DNA of 64,000 nt from Clostridium sp. D43t1_170807_H7. Lineage in GTDB: Bacteria > Bacillota > Clostridia > Clostridiales > Clostridiaceae. Every line of letters begins with the position of its first letter. Position 1 is the first letter of the stretch. This document shows, piece by piece, positions 17,087-26,260 of this stretch. The stretch is from NCBI RefSeq assembly GCF_015555905.1, contig NZ_JADNLK010000003.1, positions 124,001 through 188,000 on the forward strand, in the 5' to 3' direction. A program made the translations under genes and the position numbers. The notes beneath the pieces were generated by a model. It did no database searches. It was not told the origin of the DNA and was given only the letters and a program-made list of their open reading frames with translations.

Positions 17087-18499
17087 TTATTCTACTACGC
17101 TTACTTTTAAAAGGTTAGTTGATCCAACTTGATCTAATCCAGCAGCTATTACAACTGTATCTCCAGATTTAGCGAATCCATTTTCAACAGCTATTTTAGT
17201 AGCGTTAGCCATCATAGCATCTGTTGAATTTTGATCTTCAGCAACTACTGGGTATACTCCGAAGCAGAATGCTAAGCTCTTAGCAACTTTTTCACATGGA
17301 GTTACAGCTACGATTGGGCATTCTGGTCTGCATTGTGAAATTCTTCTTGCAGTTGCTCCACTCTTAGTTGAAGAAACTATTGCAGCAGCCTTTAATTCAT
17401 TAGCAGCATTGCAAGCAGCTCTTGAGATAACTCCTGATGTAGCTGGAACATGAGATTTAGCTTTAGAAACTGCAGTTTCGTAGTTTAATTTCTTTTCAGT
17501 TTCAGTAGCTATTTTAGCCATTGTTTGAACTGATTCTACTGGCCAATCTCCGTTAGCTGATTCTCCAGATAACATGATTGCATCTGTTCCGTCTAATATA
17601 GCGTTAGCTACGTCAGAAACTTCTGCTCTTGTTGGTCTTGGGTTTCTCATCATTGAGTCTAACATTTGAGTTGCAGTTACAACTGGCTTTCCAGCAGCGT
17701 TACATTTTTCGATCATCATCTTTTGAACAGCTGGTAATTTTTCAAATGGAATTTCAACTCCTAGATCTCCTCTAGCAACCATTAATCCGTCAGAAACTGC
17801 TAATATTGAATCTATGTTATCAACACCTTCTTGGTTTTCGATTTTAGAGATGATTTGGATGTGTTCTCCACCATTTTCGTTTAATATTTGTCTGATTGTT
17901 TCAACGTCTGAAGCTTTTCTGATGAATGAAGCAGCAACAGCGTTAACTCCTATTTCACAACCGAATTTTAAGTCAGCTATATCTTTTTCAGTTAAAGCTG
18001 GTAATTTGATTGAAACTCCTGGAACGTTAACTCCTTTGTGCGTTGCAACAAATCCTGTATTTTGAACTGTACAGTGGATTTGGTTTCCATCGATTGATTC
18101 AACAGTTAATCCTACTAAACCGTCATCTATAAGGATAGTATCTCCTGGTTTAACATCATTAGCTAATCCAGCATAAGTTACTGAACACTCTTCAGTATTA
18201 CCGATAACATCTCCACCAGCATGTACAGTGAATTTAGCTCCTGCTTGTAATTCAACTTTCTTTGGATCAAATTTACCAGTTCTGATTTCTGGTCCCTTTG
18301 TATCTAACATAACAGCGATTTCTTTGTTGTGCTTCTTAGCTAATTCTTTAACTAAGTTGATTCTTCCTGCATGTTCTTCGTGATCTCCGTGAGAGAAGTT
18401 GTGTCTTGAAACATTCATTCCTGCTTCAATTATTTGTGATAATATTTCTGGTTTTTCACTAGCTGGACCGATAGTGCAAATGATTTTAGTCTTTCTCAT
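17087..18499 (-). CDS. pyk: Pyruvate kinase
   Basis: Glycolytic enzyme of 470 residues converting phosphoenolpyruvate and ADP to pyruvate and ATP. Conserved blocks: KIICTIGPAS at the N-terminus, MNVSRHNFSHG, LDTKGPEIRTG, the catalytic lysine region IISKIENQEGV, MVARGDLGVEIP and GKPVVTATQMLDSM. It lacks the extra C-terminal PEP-utilising-like domain of Bacillus pyruvate kinase (about 585 residues), so it is the short form. It follows pfkA by 66 bases on the same strand, forming a pfkA-pyk operon. Confidence 0.98.
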   Translation of the reverse strand: MRKTKIICTIGPASEKPEILSQIIEAGMNVSRHNFSHGDHEEHAGRINLVKELAKKHNKEIAVMLDTKGPEIRTGKFDPKKVELQAGAKFTVHAGGDVIGNTEECSVTYAGLANDVKPGDTILIDDGLVGLTVESIDGNQIHCTVQNTGFVATHKGVNVPGVSIKLPALTEKDIADLKFGCEIGVNAVAASFIRKASDVETIRQILNENGGEHIQIISKIENQEGVDNIDSILAVSDGLMVARGDLGVEIPFEKLPAVQKMMIEKCNAAGKPVVTATQMLDSMMRNPRPTRAEVSDVANAILDGTDAIMLSGESANGDWPVESVQTMAKIATETEKKLNYETAVSKAKSHVPATSGVISRAACNAANELKAAAIVSSTKSGATARRISQCRPECPIVAVTPCEKVAKSLAFCFGVYPVVAEDQNSTDAMMANATKIAVENGFAKSGDTVVIAAGLDQVGSTNLLKVSVVE

Positions 18500-18565
18500 T
18501 TAAAACTCTCCTTTAATCTCTAAATTTAATGTATTTAAAATAAATTATTAGCGTATTTATTAAAA

Positions 18566-19525
18566 TTATTTAGAAATCTCTTCTGAAATTTCATATAGTT
18601 TTTCATCAAAAGTTCTATCTAAAGCTAACGCTTCATCTATATCTTGATCAAATATTTCATTATTCTTGATACCAACAACTCTTGAAGTCTTACCTTCCAT
18701 TAATAGTTCAATTGCTTTTGAACCCATTCTTGAAGCTAATACTCTATCAAAAGCACTTGGAGCTCCACCTCTTTGGATATGTCCTAAAACTGTTGCTCTT
18801 GTTTCGATTCCTGTTTGAGCTTCTACATATTTAGCTAATTCTGAAGCTCCACCAACACCTTCAGCAAGTAAAACTAAGTTATGCATCTTTCCAGCTTTTT
18901 TACCTTCTAAGATAACTTTGCATAATTCATCTTTATCATAACCTTTTTCTGGTGTTATTATATATTCAGCTCCACAAGCTACACCTGTGTGAACAGCTAT
19001 ATCTCCACAATCTCTTCCCATAACTTCTACGATAGATACTCTTTCGTGAGAAGTTGAAGTATCTCTAATTTTATCTATAGCATCAACTACAGTATTTAAT
19101 GCTGTATCAAATCCTATTGTGTAATCAGTATAAGTTAAATCATTATCGATAGTTCCTGGTAAACCTATTGTTTTTACACCTAACTTAGATAATAATTTAG
19201 CACCAGTGAAAGATCCATCTCCACCAATAACTACTAAAGCATCTACACCATTATCTGCAAGAATTTGTGCAGCTTCTTTTCTTACTTCTTCTTGTTTAAA
19301 TTCTAAACATCTAGCAGTTCTTAAAATTGTACCGCCTCTTTGAATTATATCTGAAACTGATGATCTATTCATTGGGAATAATTCACCATTAATTAATCCA
19401 GCATATCCTCTTTGTACTCCCATAACTTCAATACCATTATGTATTGCAGTTCTTACTACTGCTCTTATTGCAGCGTTCATTCCTGGAGCATCTCCACCAC
19501 TTGTTAAAACAGCTATTTTCTTCAT
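18566..19525 (-). CDS. pfkA: ATP-dependent 6-phosphofructokinase
   Basis: Glycolytic enzyme of 319 residues phosphorylating fructose 6-phosphate. It shows the ATP-site glycines in [31 protein letters not shown], the catalytic GTIDND (Asp), the [17 protein letters not shown] substrate block and [14 protein letters not shown]. The frame reads further upstream, but AAGGAGG lies just before the ATG at 19525, which gives the standard [11 protein letters not shown] start. First gene of the pfkA-pyk operon. Confidence 0.98.
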   Translation of the reverse strand: MKKIAVLTSGGDAPGMNAAIRAVVRTAIHNGIEVMGVQRGYAGLINGELFPMNRSSVSDIIQRGGTILRTARCLEFKQEEVRKEAAQILADNGVDALVVIGGDGSFTGAKLLSKLGVKTIGLPGTIDNDLTYTDYTIGFDTALNTVVDAIDKIRDTSTSHERVSIVEVMGRDCGDIAVHTGVACGAEYIITPEKGYDKDELCKVILEGKKAGKMHNLVLLAEGVGGASELAKYVEAQTGIETRATVLGHIQRGGAPSAFDRVLASRMGSKAIELLMEGKTSRVVGIKNNEIFDQDIDEALALDRTFDEKLYEISEEISK

Positions 19526-20027
19526 ATAAATATTCCTCCTTGATACTACTAAGGACTCTGCATGTCCACTCACTCTGAAATATTTGTCATCATATTACTA
19601 TTTTGTTTATTGTTAAACTTTTTACCACCTTATTTATTTTACTTGTAAACTGATAGTAATGCAACTAAAATAAATGTACTTCTGTCTAAAATTATCGTTT
19701 ATTTACAAACTTATATGTCTATTTTACCCTAAATTTCTCGAAAATATATGCATATTATTAATTAAAATTTTACCCATTTGTAGCTTTTTACATACCTTAT
19801 TTTACTATATTTTATGTAAAAATGCTGTAATTTTTAGCAAATTTTCGGATCATTGTTATTTAATTAACATTCATTTTGTTGAAATTTTTTTATTTTTAAA
19901 AAAATTTTATTTTATAAAATATTCTTTCAATTTAATTTTTGTGAAATCTTACAATTTTTTTTAAATTTAAAAAAAATATCTTCACAAAAAATAATTTGTG
20001 AAGATATTAAAAAGTTTTTATTTAAAT
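19526..20027. other. AT-rich spacer between dnaE and pfkA
   Basis: About 500 bases with no convincing gene. It holds the dnaE terminator near 19985 and, presumably, the promoter of pfkA-pyk. The open frame on the plus strand here is low-complexity and lacks a ribosome site. Confidence 0.6.
19970..20012 (-). terminator. Terminator of dnaE
   Basis: AATATCTTCACAAA / TTTGTGAAGATATT stem (about 19976-20008) followed on the minus strand by a T-rich run. It lies about 15 bases past the dnaE stop. Confidence 0.85.
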
Positions 20028-21499
20028 TTATTCAACTACTCTTACATTGTCATCCCCAAAAACTTTTTTTAATTCAAGAACAACATCTGTATTTAAATCT
20101 ACCCACATCTCTCTTGGCATTCTATAATTTTTTCTGTCCTTTGAAGTAAATACATAAAGTGCAGAATCACCTTTATACTCTTTCACTATTTCTATTAACT
20201 TAGGCTTCATTTCTTTTGCTTTTTGCAAATCATCAACCCTTATATATAGTTTACTGCTATTTACCTTTTCTAGAGGCTCTATGCTCTCACAAATAAGCTT
20301 TGGTTCTTCATCTTCCTTTATATTAACTCTTCCATTAATAACAACCATTGAATCTAAATTAATTAAATTTCTTACTTTATCTAAAGTTTTAGGGAATACT
20401 ACAACTTCAATAATCCCTGTTAAATCTTCTAGTTTTAAAAAGGCCATTATTGAATTATTTCTAGTTACCTTTTGATTTACTTCTGCTAATATTCCTCCAA
20501 GTATTACTCTTTGATTATCTTGAATTAAATGTTCATCGTCACCTAATCCATCCATAATAGCTTCATATGATTGGAATATCGATTCTATTGTAGTTGATGT
20601 CATCATCTTTAAGCTTTTTTCGTATTCATCTAGAGGATGCCCTGATATATAAAGACCAATCATTTCTTTTTCCATTGATAATAAATTATTTTTTGCAAAC
20701 TCTTTTATATCTGGATATCTTACTTCTGGTGCCTTTATACTTTCATCAGCCATACCAAAAAGACTAATTTGACCATCTATATTTCTTTTTTTATCACTAG
20801 CTACACTATCCATTAATTTTTCATAAACAGCTAATAATTTTGATCTAAATATCTTAAACTCGTCAAAAGCTCCTGCTTTTATTAAGCTTTCTACAGCTCT
20901 TTTATTTATTGTTGATAAGTCGATTTTATTTATGAAATCAACTAATGATTCGAATCTTCCTTTATTTTTTCTAGCTTCAACTATTCCATCAACAACATTT
21001 AAACCAACATTTTTTATTGCTGCTAGACCAAATCTTATACTGTTTCCTTTAACGGTGAACTTTGAATAGCTTTCATTTATGTTTGGTGGTAACACTTGTA
21101 TCCCTAAGCTTTCTGCAAACTTAGTGTAATGTGCAACTTTTTCACTTATACCCATAACAGAATTAACCATTGCTGCTATAGTTTCTACTGGATAGTAATG
21201 CATTAAGTATGCTGTTTGATATCCTATTACTGCATAGGCTGCTGCATGCGATTTATTAAAAGCATAAGAAGCAAAGTCCATCATCTGATCGAAAATTTCA
21301 TTTGCCGCTTTTTCGCTTATACCATTTCTCAAACAACCTGGTACTTCTACATTACCATCTTCATCTACTATTCCATATATAAAATTCTTTCTTTCTTGTT
21401 CCATGACACTGTGCTTTTTCTTTGACATGGCTCTTCTAACCATATCACTTCTACCTAAGGAGTATCCCCCTAGGTCTCTAACTATTTGCATAACTTGTT
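20028..21499 (-). CDS. dnaE: DNA polymerase III alpha subunit, exon 3
   Basis: Third coding segment of dnaE, 1472 nt, continuing after removal of the group II intron: the codon split G|AA joins exon 2 (TAT CAA G) to AA CAA GTT ATG, restoring the conserved YQEQVM. It contains LGGYSLGRSDMVRRAMSKKK, FNKSHAAAYAVIGYQTAYLMHYYPVE, the helix-hairpin-helix region (FVDFINKIDLSTINKRAVESLIKAGAFD) and the C-terminal OB fold (VILGGILAEVNQK...MAFLKLEDLTGIIEVVVFP). The internal ATG at 21491 is not a real start: it lacks a ribosome site and lies inside a conserved motif. With exons 1 and 2 the product is 1184 residues, normal for DnaE. Confidence 0.93.
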
Positions 21500-22783
21500 A
21501 TAGTGATAGGTAACTCTACCTTCGTCTTAACGGTCAGGCTTTGTTTTCCCCCACTTCACACCGTACATGCGACTTTCACCGCATACGGCGTTCCATTAAT
21601 TATTACAAATGTATTTCATTCTATCATATTTTCTTTTAAGATATAGCGTTGCATTTTCATACATATATTCAAATAATTCTCTTGAAAACTTCTTTCCTCC
21701 AAGAAAATAATATACATTTTTGCTATGAGTATTAAATACTCTTAAATTTGATTTATCCAATTCGGCTAGAATATTATTTACTAAATTATTACTTCCTACA
21801 AATCCACTTCTACAATTTCTTATATCAGTTATGCCATCTCCATCAAAAACTCCTCTAATAAAATCTCTTTTAAATTCCTTTGGAATGCTTTTGGGGAAAC
21901 ATTCAAATCCTGTCTTTCGTGGTACAATTCCATATTTCATAAGACTTTCACACATATGTTTTGAGGTTAAACTTACATAATAACTAGGATATTTTCCCTT
22001 TTTTAATTTTACCGTATTTGTAGATTTAATATATTTTAAAAACTGATCATGATATTTTTTGTGCTGAATAACCAACTAAATAATATTCTATTGCCTTTTG
22101 TTTTATTTCCACGCTATATTTCATTTTAATCACCTCTAATTATATTATTTACTAAATAATTAGAGAACATACATTCGTAACATTAACTATGCCCCTTCGC
22201 TCCATAAACATTACTTTATATCATCACTACTACAGGCTGCTGCCCTTATTCCTAATGAATCATTTCCTATTCATGAGTAGCATCAACTTTCAACAATTTT
22301 ATCATCTACTGAATAAGTTCAAACGTTCCTATCATTCTATCTTTACATATTAACTTAGGCTTTCTCTATAAACCGCCAAGTGCCTCTTCGCCATCTTAAG
22401 GTAAGCTAAAAGCAATTATGTTTATAATTATAATTTAAATAACCAAGAATATTTAAATTACACTTGAAATAAATACTTTCTATTCGTACATTAATGGTTA
22501 ACGATTTTTTTAACGAGAATTTCTTTCGTAGCCATATTAATTTTATAGACCCCCGATTACTTTTCTAACCACTTTTCAGGTCTGATTTTCATCGACTTCA
22601 ACGAGCTCCACACATAATTATGTTGAACTAATTATGCATGTCGTAGTATTAGGTAAGAACTACCTTAATTAGTTCTTAAAAGGACTTTCACCTTTCATTT
22701 CAAATGATAAGTTAGATAAATATTTATCCCTACAATTTTAGACTATATTTCTATAGTTTTTGTTTTTGTAGAACGTTTCGCAC
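21500..22783 (-). mobile_element. Group II intron in dnaE (1284 nt) with a LAGLIDADG remnant
   Basis: The intron begins GTGCG (22783-22779), the group II 5' consensus, and ends CTATCACTAT at 21500, an allowed AY end. Just before the 3' end lies a textbook domain V: GCCGTATGCGGTGAAAG with TCGCATGTACGG (about 21556-21592). It is followed by a domain VI-like GGTAGAGTTACC hairpin and an unpaired-looking A eight bases from the end. Removal restores codon G|AA and the DnaE motif YQEQVM exactly. Exon bases ATCAAG next to the 5' site can pair with CTTGGT at 22447-22442, a candidate EBS1. No reverse transcriptase is encoded; the only reading frame, just upstream of domain V, is a damaged LAGLIDADG gene. 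The RNA parts look intact, so it may still splice with host help. Confidence 0.88.
21596..22124 (-). pseudogene. LAGLIDADG homing endonuclease remnant inside the group II intron
   Basis: A start at 22124 with AGAGGTG gives 25 residues of a helix-turn-helix-like N-terminus (MKYSVEIKQKAIEYYLVGYS...), then a stop. An overlapping frame from 22075 gives 159 residues with the second catalytic motif FIRGVFDGDG (about 72-81) and the usual C-terminal region ending YLKRKYDRMKYI. Compared with the intact endonuclease in the other dnaE intron, the segment between the helix-turn-helix and KYHDQFLKYIKS, including the first LAGLIDADG motif, is missing. It is therefore an internally deleted, frameshifted gene. 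Its stop is only a few bases from domain V, which fits an open reading frame in domain IV. Confidence 0.82.
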
Positions 22784-23603
22784 CTTGATATACCATTACT
22801 CCATATGTGACATCCAGTATACTTTCAAGTTCTGGAGTCTCATAATGCACACTGTCTTTATTTCTTTTACCTTCTATATACCTTGGAATCTCTGACATTG
22901 GCCCCGGTCTATATAGCGATATTCCGGCTATAATATCTTCCAAGCAGTCAGGCTTAAGTTCCTTCATGAATGATGTCATTCCTGGAGATTCTAACTGGAA
23001 CACACCAGCTGTTTTTCCTTCACCAATCATGTTATAAACATTTTTATCTTCAAAATCTATTTTATCTAAGTCTATGTCTATTCCTCTATTTTCTTTAATC
23101 ATCTTAACAGCATCACTCATAACTGTTAAAGTTCTTAAGCCAAGGAAATCCATCTTTAGAAGTCCAAGCTCTTCTAATGTTGTCATATCAAATTGGGTTA
23201 CTATCATATCTTCATTTTTTTGAAGTGGTACATATTCAACTAATGGCTTTGATGCTATAACTACACCAGCTGCATGAGTTGATGAATGCCTTGGTAACCC
23301 TTCTAGAGTTTTACTAACATCTATTAATGTTCTCACTCTATCTTCATTTTCATATGCTGCTTTAAGCTCAGGATTTAAATCTAATGCCTTTTCTATGGTT
23401 ATTCCAAGCATTGTAGGAATCATTTTAGCTATTCTATCTACTTCTGCATAGGAGTAGTTCATAGCCCTTCCTACGTCTCTTAAACATAATCTAGCGGCCA
23501 TTGTACCAAAGGTAATTATCTGTGATACATTTTTAACTCCATATTTATCAACAACATAATCAATTACTTCCTGTCTTCTTTCATAACAAAAATCCGAATC
23601 TAT
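22784..23603 (-). CDS. dnaE: DNA polymerase III alpha subunit, exon 2
   Basis: Middle coding segment of dnaE, 820 nt. It begins ATA GAT TCG GAT, encoding the catalytic IDSD of the PDIDSDF motif, and reads on through FCYERRQEVIDYVVDKYG, IITFGTMAAR, the LPRHSSTHAAGVVI block, FLGLRTLTVM, GKTAGVFQLESPGM and ISLYRPGPM, ending ...GVMVYQ. The internal ATG at 23501 is within a conserved motif and is not a start. Exon 1 joins in phase 0; exon 3 joins after one base of a Glu codon. All palm-domain catalytic acids are here, so the polymerase needs both introns removed. Confidence 0.93.
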
Positions 23604-24864
23604 CTATTACTACCCTCTCTTTCGAGATACTTAAACACTACTTTTGTAGTGGGTATAGACTATATCTTCACCCACCGACCTTTATACGGTTTGGGTTGCC
23701 CCACTTCGCTACCATTTATAATGAAACTCGACTCCTTTCAGTCGCTGAGTAAATTCAATTTACCAAATTAAAATTTAGAATTTCACTTAAAGATAGCTAC
23801 GTCCCCTTGGACTAGTCGTTGAACGTTTCCCTGTTTAGGACTTCGCTGCTTATTACCCAATCTATTAATTTTTTAACTTTCACGCTTAAGTTTATTTCAT
23901 CTTTACGTTGTAGTATCAATAGCTCTAAGGGCTTTCAAGCAATTCGAGGCTCTTTAAGCATATTATTTCTAATATGCACGACTATAAAGTTTAAAATGTA
24001 GATTTTAACTCAATATATTTATTGTATTTTCTATTTAAATAAATATTACAATCATTATACAAGTAATCTATAACCTTTAATGTTTTTACTCTACCTCCAT
24101 AACTTATATAATAATTATTTTTATCATCCATATGCCTCTTAAATAATTTTTTTTGGTAGTTATATTCATATATGACAGTATTAAAAACATCTATTAATCC
24201 TTCTAGAAACTCCTTAGTACCACAAATCTTAAAATTTATAGAGTTTTTAGATAAAACTAAAGATCCGTCACCATCAAAATATCCTCTAATAAAATGATTA
24301 TATAAACTCATATCTATTATTTCATTGTTAGGAAAAGTTAGCTTCAATGATTTATTATTAAGAACACCTTTTTCTCTCAAGTCTTCTACTAACTTAGTAC
24401 TATTTAATAAGACCCTGCAATATTCACATTCTCCATAAATTGATTTAGATTTATATTCTTTAATTTTATAATCTGATTTTATACATTTTAAAAATTTTTC
24501 TAAATGTTCTTTATCACACTTTGCTAATGATATTCCCAACTTATCTCCTGTTATATACCCATCAGCATATATAAATCCTAACCAATATGCTTTTTCTTCG
24601 GTATCTATCTTCTCAAAATAATTTTCATTTAAATAATACACTTTATGACTATCACTTAAACTTCTTGTTTTAATTCCCCATCTTTTTAATGCATCATATA
24701 TTCCAGATAAACTTGAATTAATTTCATTTGCTATTTTACTGCATGGCATATTTTTATTTATATATAAATTAATAATTTCACTTTTATAATTATCTAACTC
24801 ATATCTTTTCACAACTCTACACCTCTAAGAAAATTTACATATTCTTAGTTTAAACTTTTTTATA
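23604..24864 (-). mobile_element. Group I intron in dnaE (1261 nt) with an intact LAGLIDADG endonuclease
   Basis: The 5' splice site follows the T of CCA GAT (24865) and the intron ends in G (23604), the standard group I boundaries. Between 23990 and 23604 the conserved core appears in order: a P-like element GAATTGCTTGAAAGCCC, a Q-like element GCAGCGAAGTCCT, R as CAACGACTAGTCC (about 23821-23808) and S as GAAGATATAGTCTATA (23669-23654). R and S can form P7. Removal joins CCA GAT to ATA GAT TCG GAT and restores the PDIDSDF motif in frame. The endonuclease gene occupies the 5' part. No in-frame reading spans it, which excludes an intein. Confidence 0.92.
23991..24812 (-). CDS. LAGLIDADG homing endonuclease of the group I intron
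   Basis: Intact protein of 273 residues with two LAGLIDADG motifs: WLGFIYADG (77-85) and FIRGYFDGDG (174-183), each keeping its catalytic acid. The N-terminal 50 residues form an extra helix-turn-helix-like region (IINLYINKNMPCSKIANEIN...YDALKRWGIKTRS), similar in kind to transposase or resolvase DNA-binding heads and also found in the remnant in the neighbouring intron. The enzyme would cut intron-less dnaE alleles at the conserved catalytic-site sequence and so spread the intron. The start lies 52 bases inside the intron. It may also help splicing as a maturase (unproven). Confidence 0.9.
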   Translation of the reverse strand: MKRYELDNYKSEIINLYINKNMPCSKIANEINSSLSGIYDALKRWGIKTRSLSDSHKVYYLNENYFEKIDTEEKAYWLGFIYADGYITGDKLGISLAKCDKEHLEKFLKCIKSDYKIKEYKSKSIYGECEYCRVLLNSTKLVEDLREKGVLNNKSLKLTFPNNEIIDMSLYNHFIRGYFDGDGSLVLSKNSINFKICGTKEFLEGLIDVFNTVIYEYNYQKKLFKRHMDDKNNYYISYGGRVKTLKVIDYLYNDCNIYLNRKYNKYIELKSTF

Positions 24865-26127
24865 ATCTGGCATACTTACTCTTTCCGGATTTAAGAACCT
24901 TTCAAAAAGTAAGCTATATTTTATCGGATTTATTTTTGTTATTCCCAAAGTATATGCAACTATTGACCCAGCTGCAGATCCACGGCCTGGACCAGTTGGT
25001 ATCCCATGATCATTTGAATACTTAATAAAGTCCCAAGTAATCAAGAAATAATCAACATATCCCATTTGATTAATTACACCAAGCTCATAGCTTAATCTAT
25101 CAACATATTCTTTTGCTTCTTTATTAGTTTCTGCAAAGTCTTTTATGTCTTGAACATTGATTAATTTATCTCTAAACTGTTCAAACACATCATATCTTTC
25201 AACTAACCCATCAAAACACACTTCTTCAAGATAATCAAAGTGAGTTTTATATTCCTGTGGAACTGGGAAATTTGGTAATTTAGAAACATGGAACTCATAA
25301 TCAAAATTACACTCATCAGCAATTTTAATTGTATTCTCTAAAGCTTCAGGAACATAAGAGAACATATCCCACATTTCCTCAGGAGACTTTAAATAGAACT
25401 GATTCGAAGGATATCTCCTTCTATTTTGATCTTCCACAGTCTTCCCTGTTTGAATACACATTAAAATGTCATGTGCCTTTGAATCCTCTTGATTAATATA
25501 ATGGACATCATTAGTTGCAATTAAAGGAATTCCTGTTTCCCTAGATAACTTAATATTCCCTTCTGTAACCTTTCTTTGCTCCTCCATTCCATGGTCTTGT
25601 ATTTCTAAATAAAAACCTTCTTTAAAAATATCCTTATACATTAAGGCAACTTCCTTTGCCTTTTCATAATTATCTCTTAGTAAATTCTTTTGTACTTCTC
25701 CACCAAGGCATGCACTTAAAGCAATTAAACCTTCACTATGTTTTCTCAAGAAATCATGATCAACTCTTGGTTTATAGTAAAAACCATCTATTGACGCAGA
25801 TGATACTATTTCCATTAAGTTTTCATATCCCTTTTCATTTTTAACTAATAAAACTAAGTGATATGTACCATTATCCTTATCATTAATCTTAATATTCATA
25901 GACTTACTTGCTACATATACTTCACAACCAAGTATTGGTTTAATGCCTTGTGCTATAGCCTCCTTATAGAATGCTACACAACCATACATAACACCATGGT
26001 CAGTAATGGCTATACTCTCCATTCCAAGCTCCTTGGCTCTACTAATAACTTTTTTAACTTTAGCAGAACTATCAAGTAAGCTATATTCTGTATGTAAGTG
26101 GAGATGACAGAACTTTTTATTTTCCAT
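24865..26127 (-). CDS. dnaE: DNA polymerase III alpha subunit, exon 1
   Basis: First coding segment of dnaE, exactly 421 codons, starting after GGGGGTG. It carries the PHP domain ([31 protein letters not shown], the later [10 protein letters not shown] and [10 protein letters not shown] blocks) and the start of the polymerase palm ([33 protein letters not shown]). If unspliced, it reads five more codons into the intron (YKKV then stop) and would give a 425-residue protein lacking the catalytic aspartates. DnaE is the replicative polymerase of low-GC Gram-positives that works beside PolC. It is the last gene before whiA on this strand, with a terminator in between. Confidence 0.95.
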
Positions 26128-26207
26128 TAAGACACCCCCTTATTATGATTATTTATTAAAAATTTTAAACTAATAACTAAAATATTACAATTACTTATAT
26201 AACTTTA

Positions 26208-26233
26208 AGGTCTGCCGCAGCAGACCTTATTCT
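26208..26233 (-). terminator. Terminator of whiA
   Basis: GC-rich stem AAGGTCTGC / GCAGACCTT around CGCA (26209-26231), just past the whiA stop. The T run on the minus strand is weak. Confidence 0.65.
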
Positions 26234-26260
26234 AAAAACTATATTTAAATTATTGACTAT

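Noticed and set aside
21489-23501. Treating the DnaE pieces that start at internal ATG codons (23501, 21491) as separate genes
   Set aside because: These ATGs lie within conserved DnaE motifs, lack ribosome sites, and the reading frame continues upstream to the intron boundary.
20028-26127. Inteins in DnaE instead of introns
   Set aside because: Both inserts contain in-frame stops, the endonuclease genes have their own starts, and group I and group II RNA signatures are present. There is no continuous frame through either insert.
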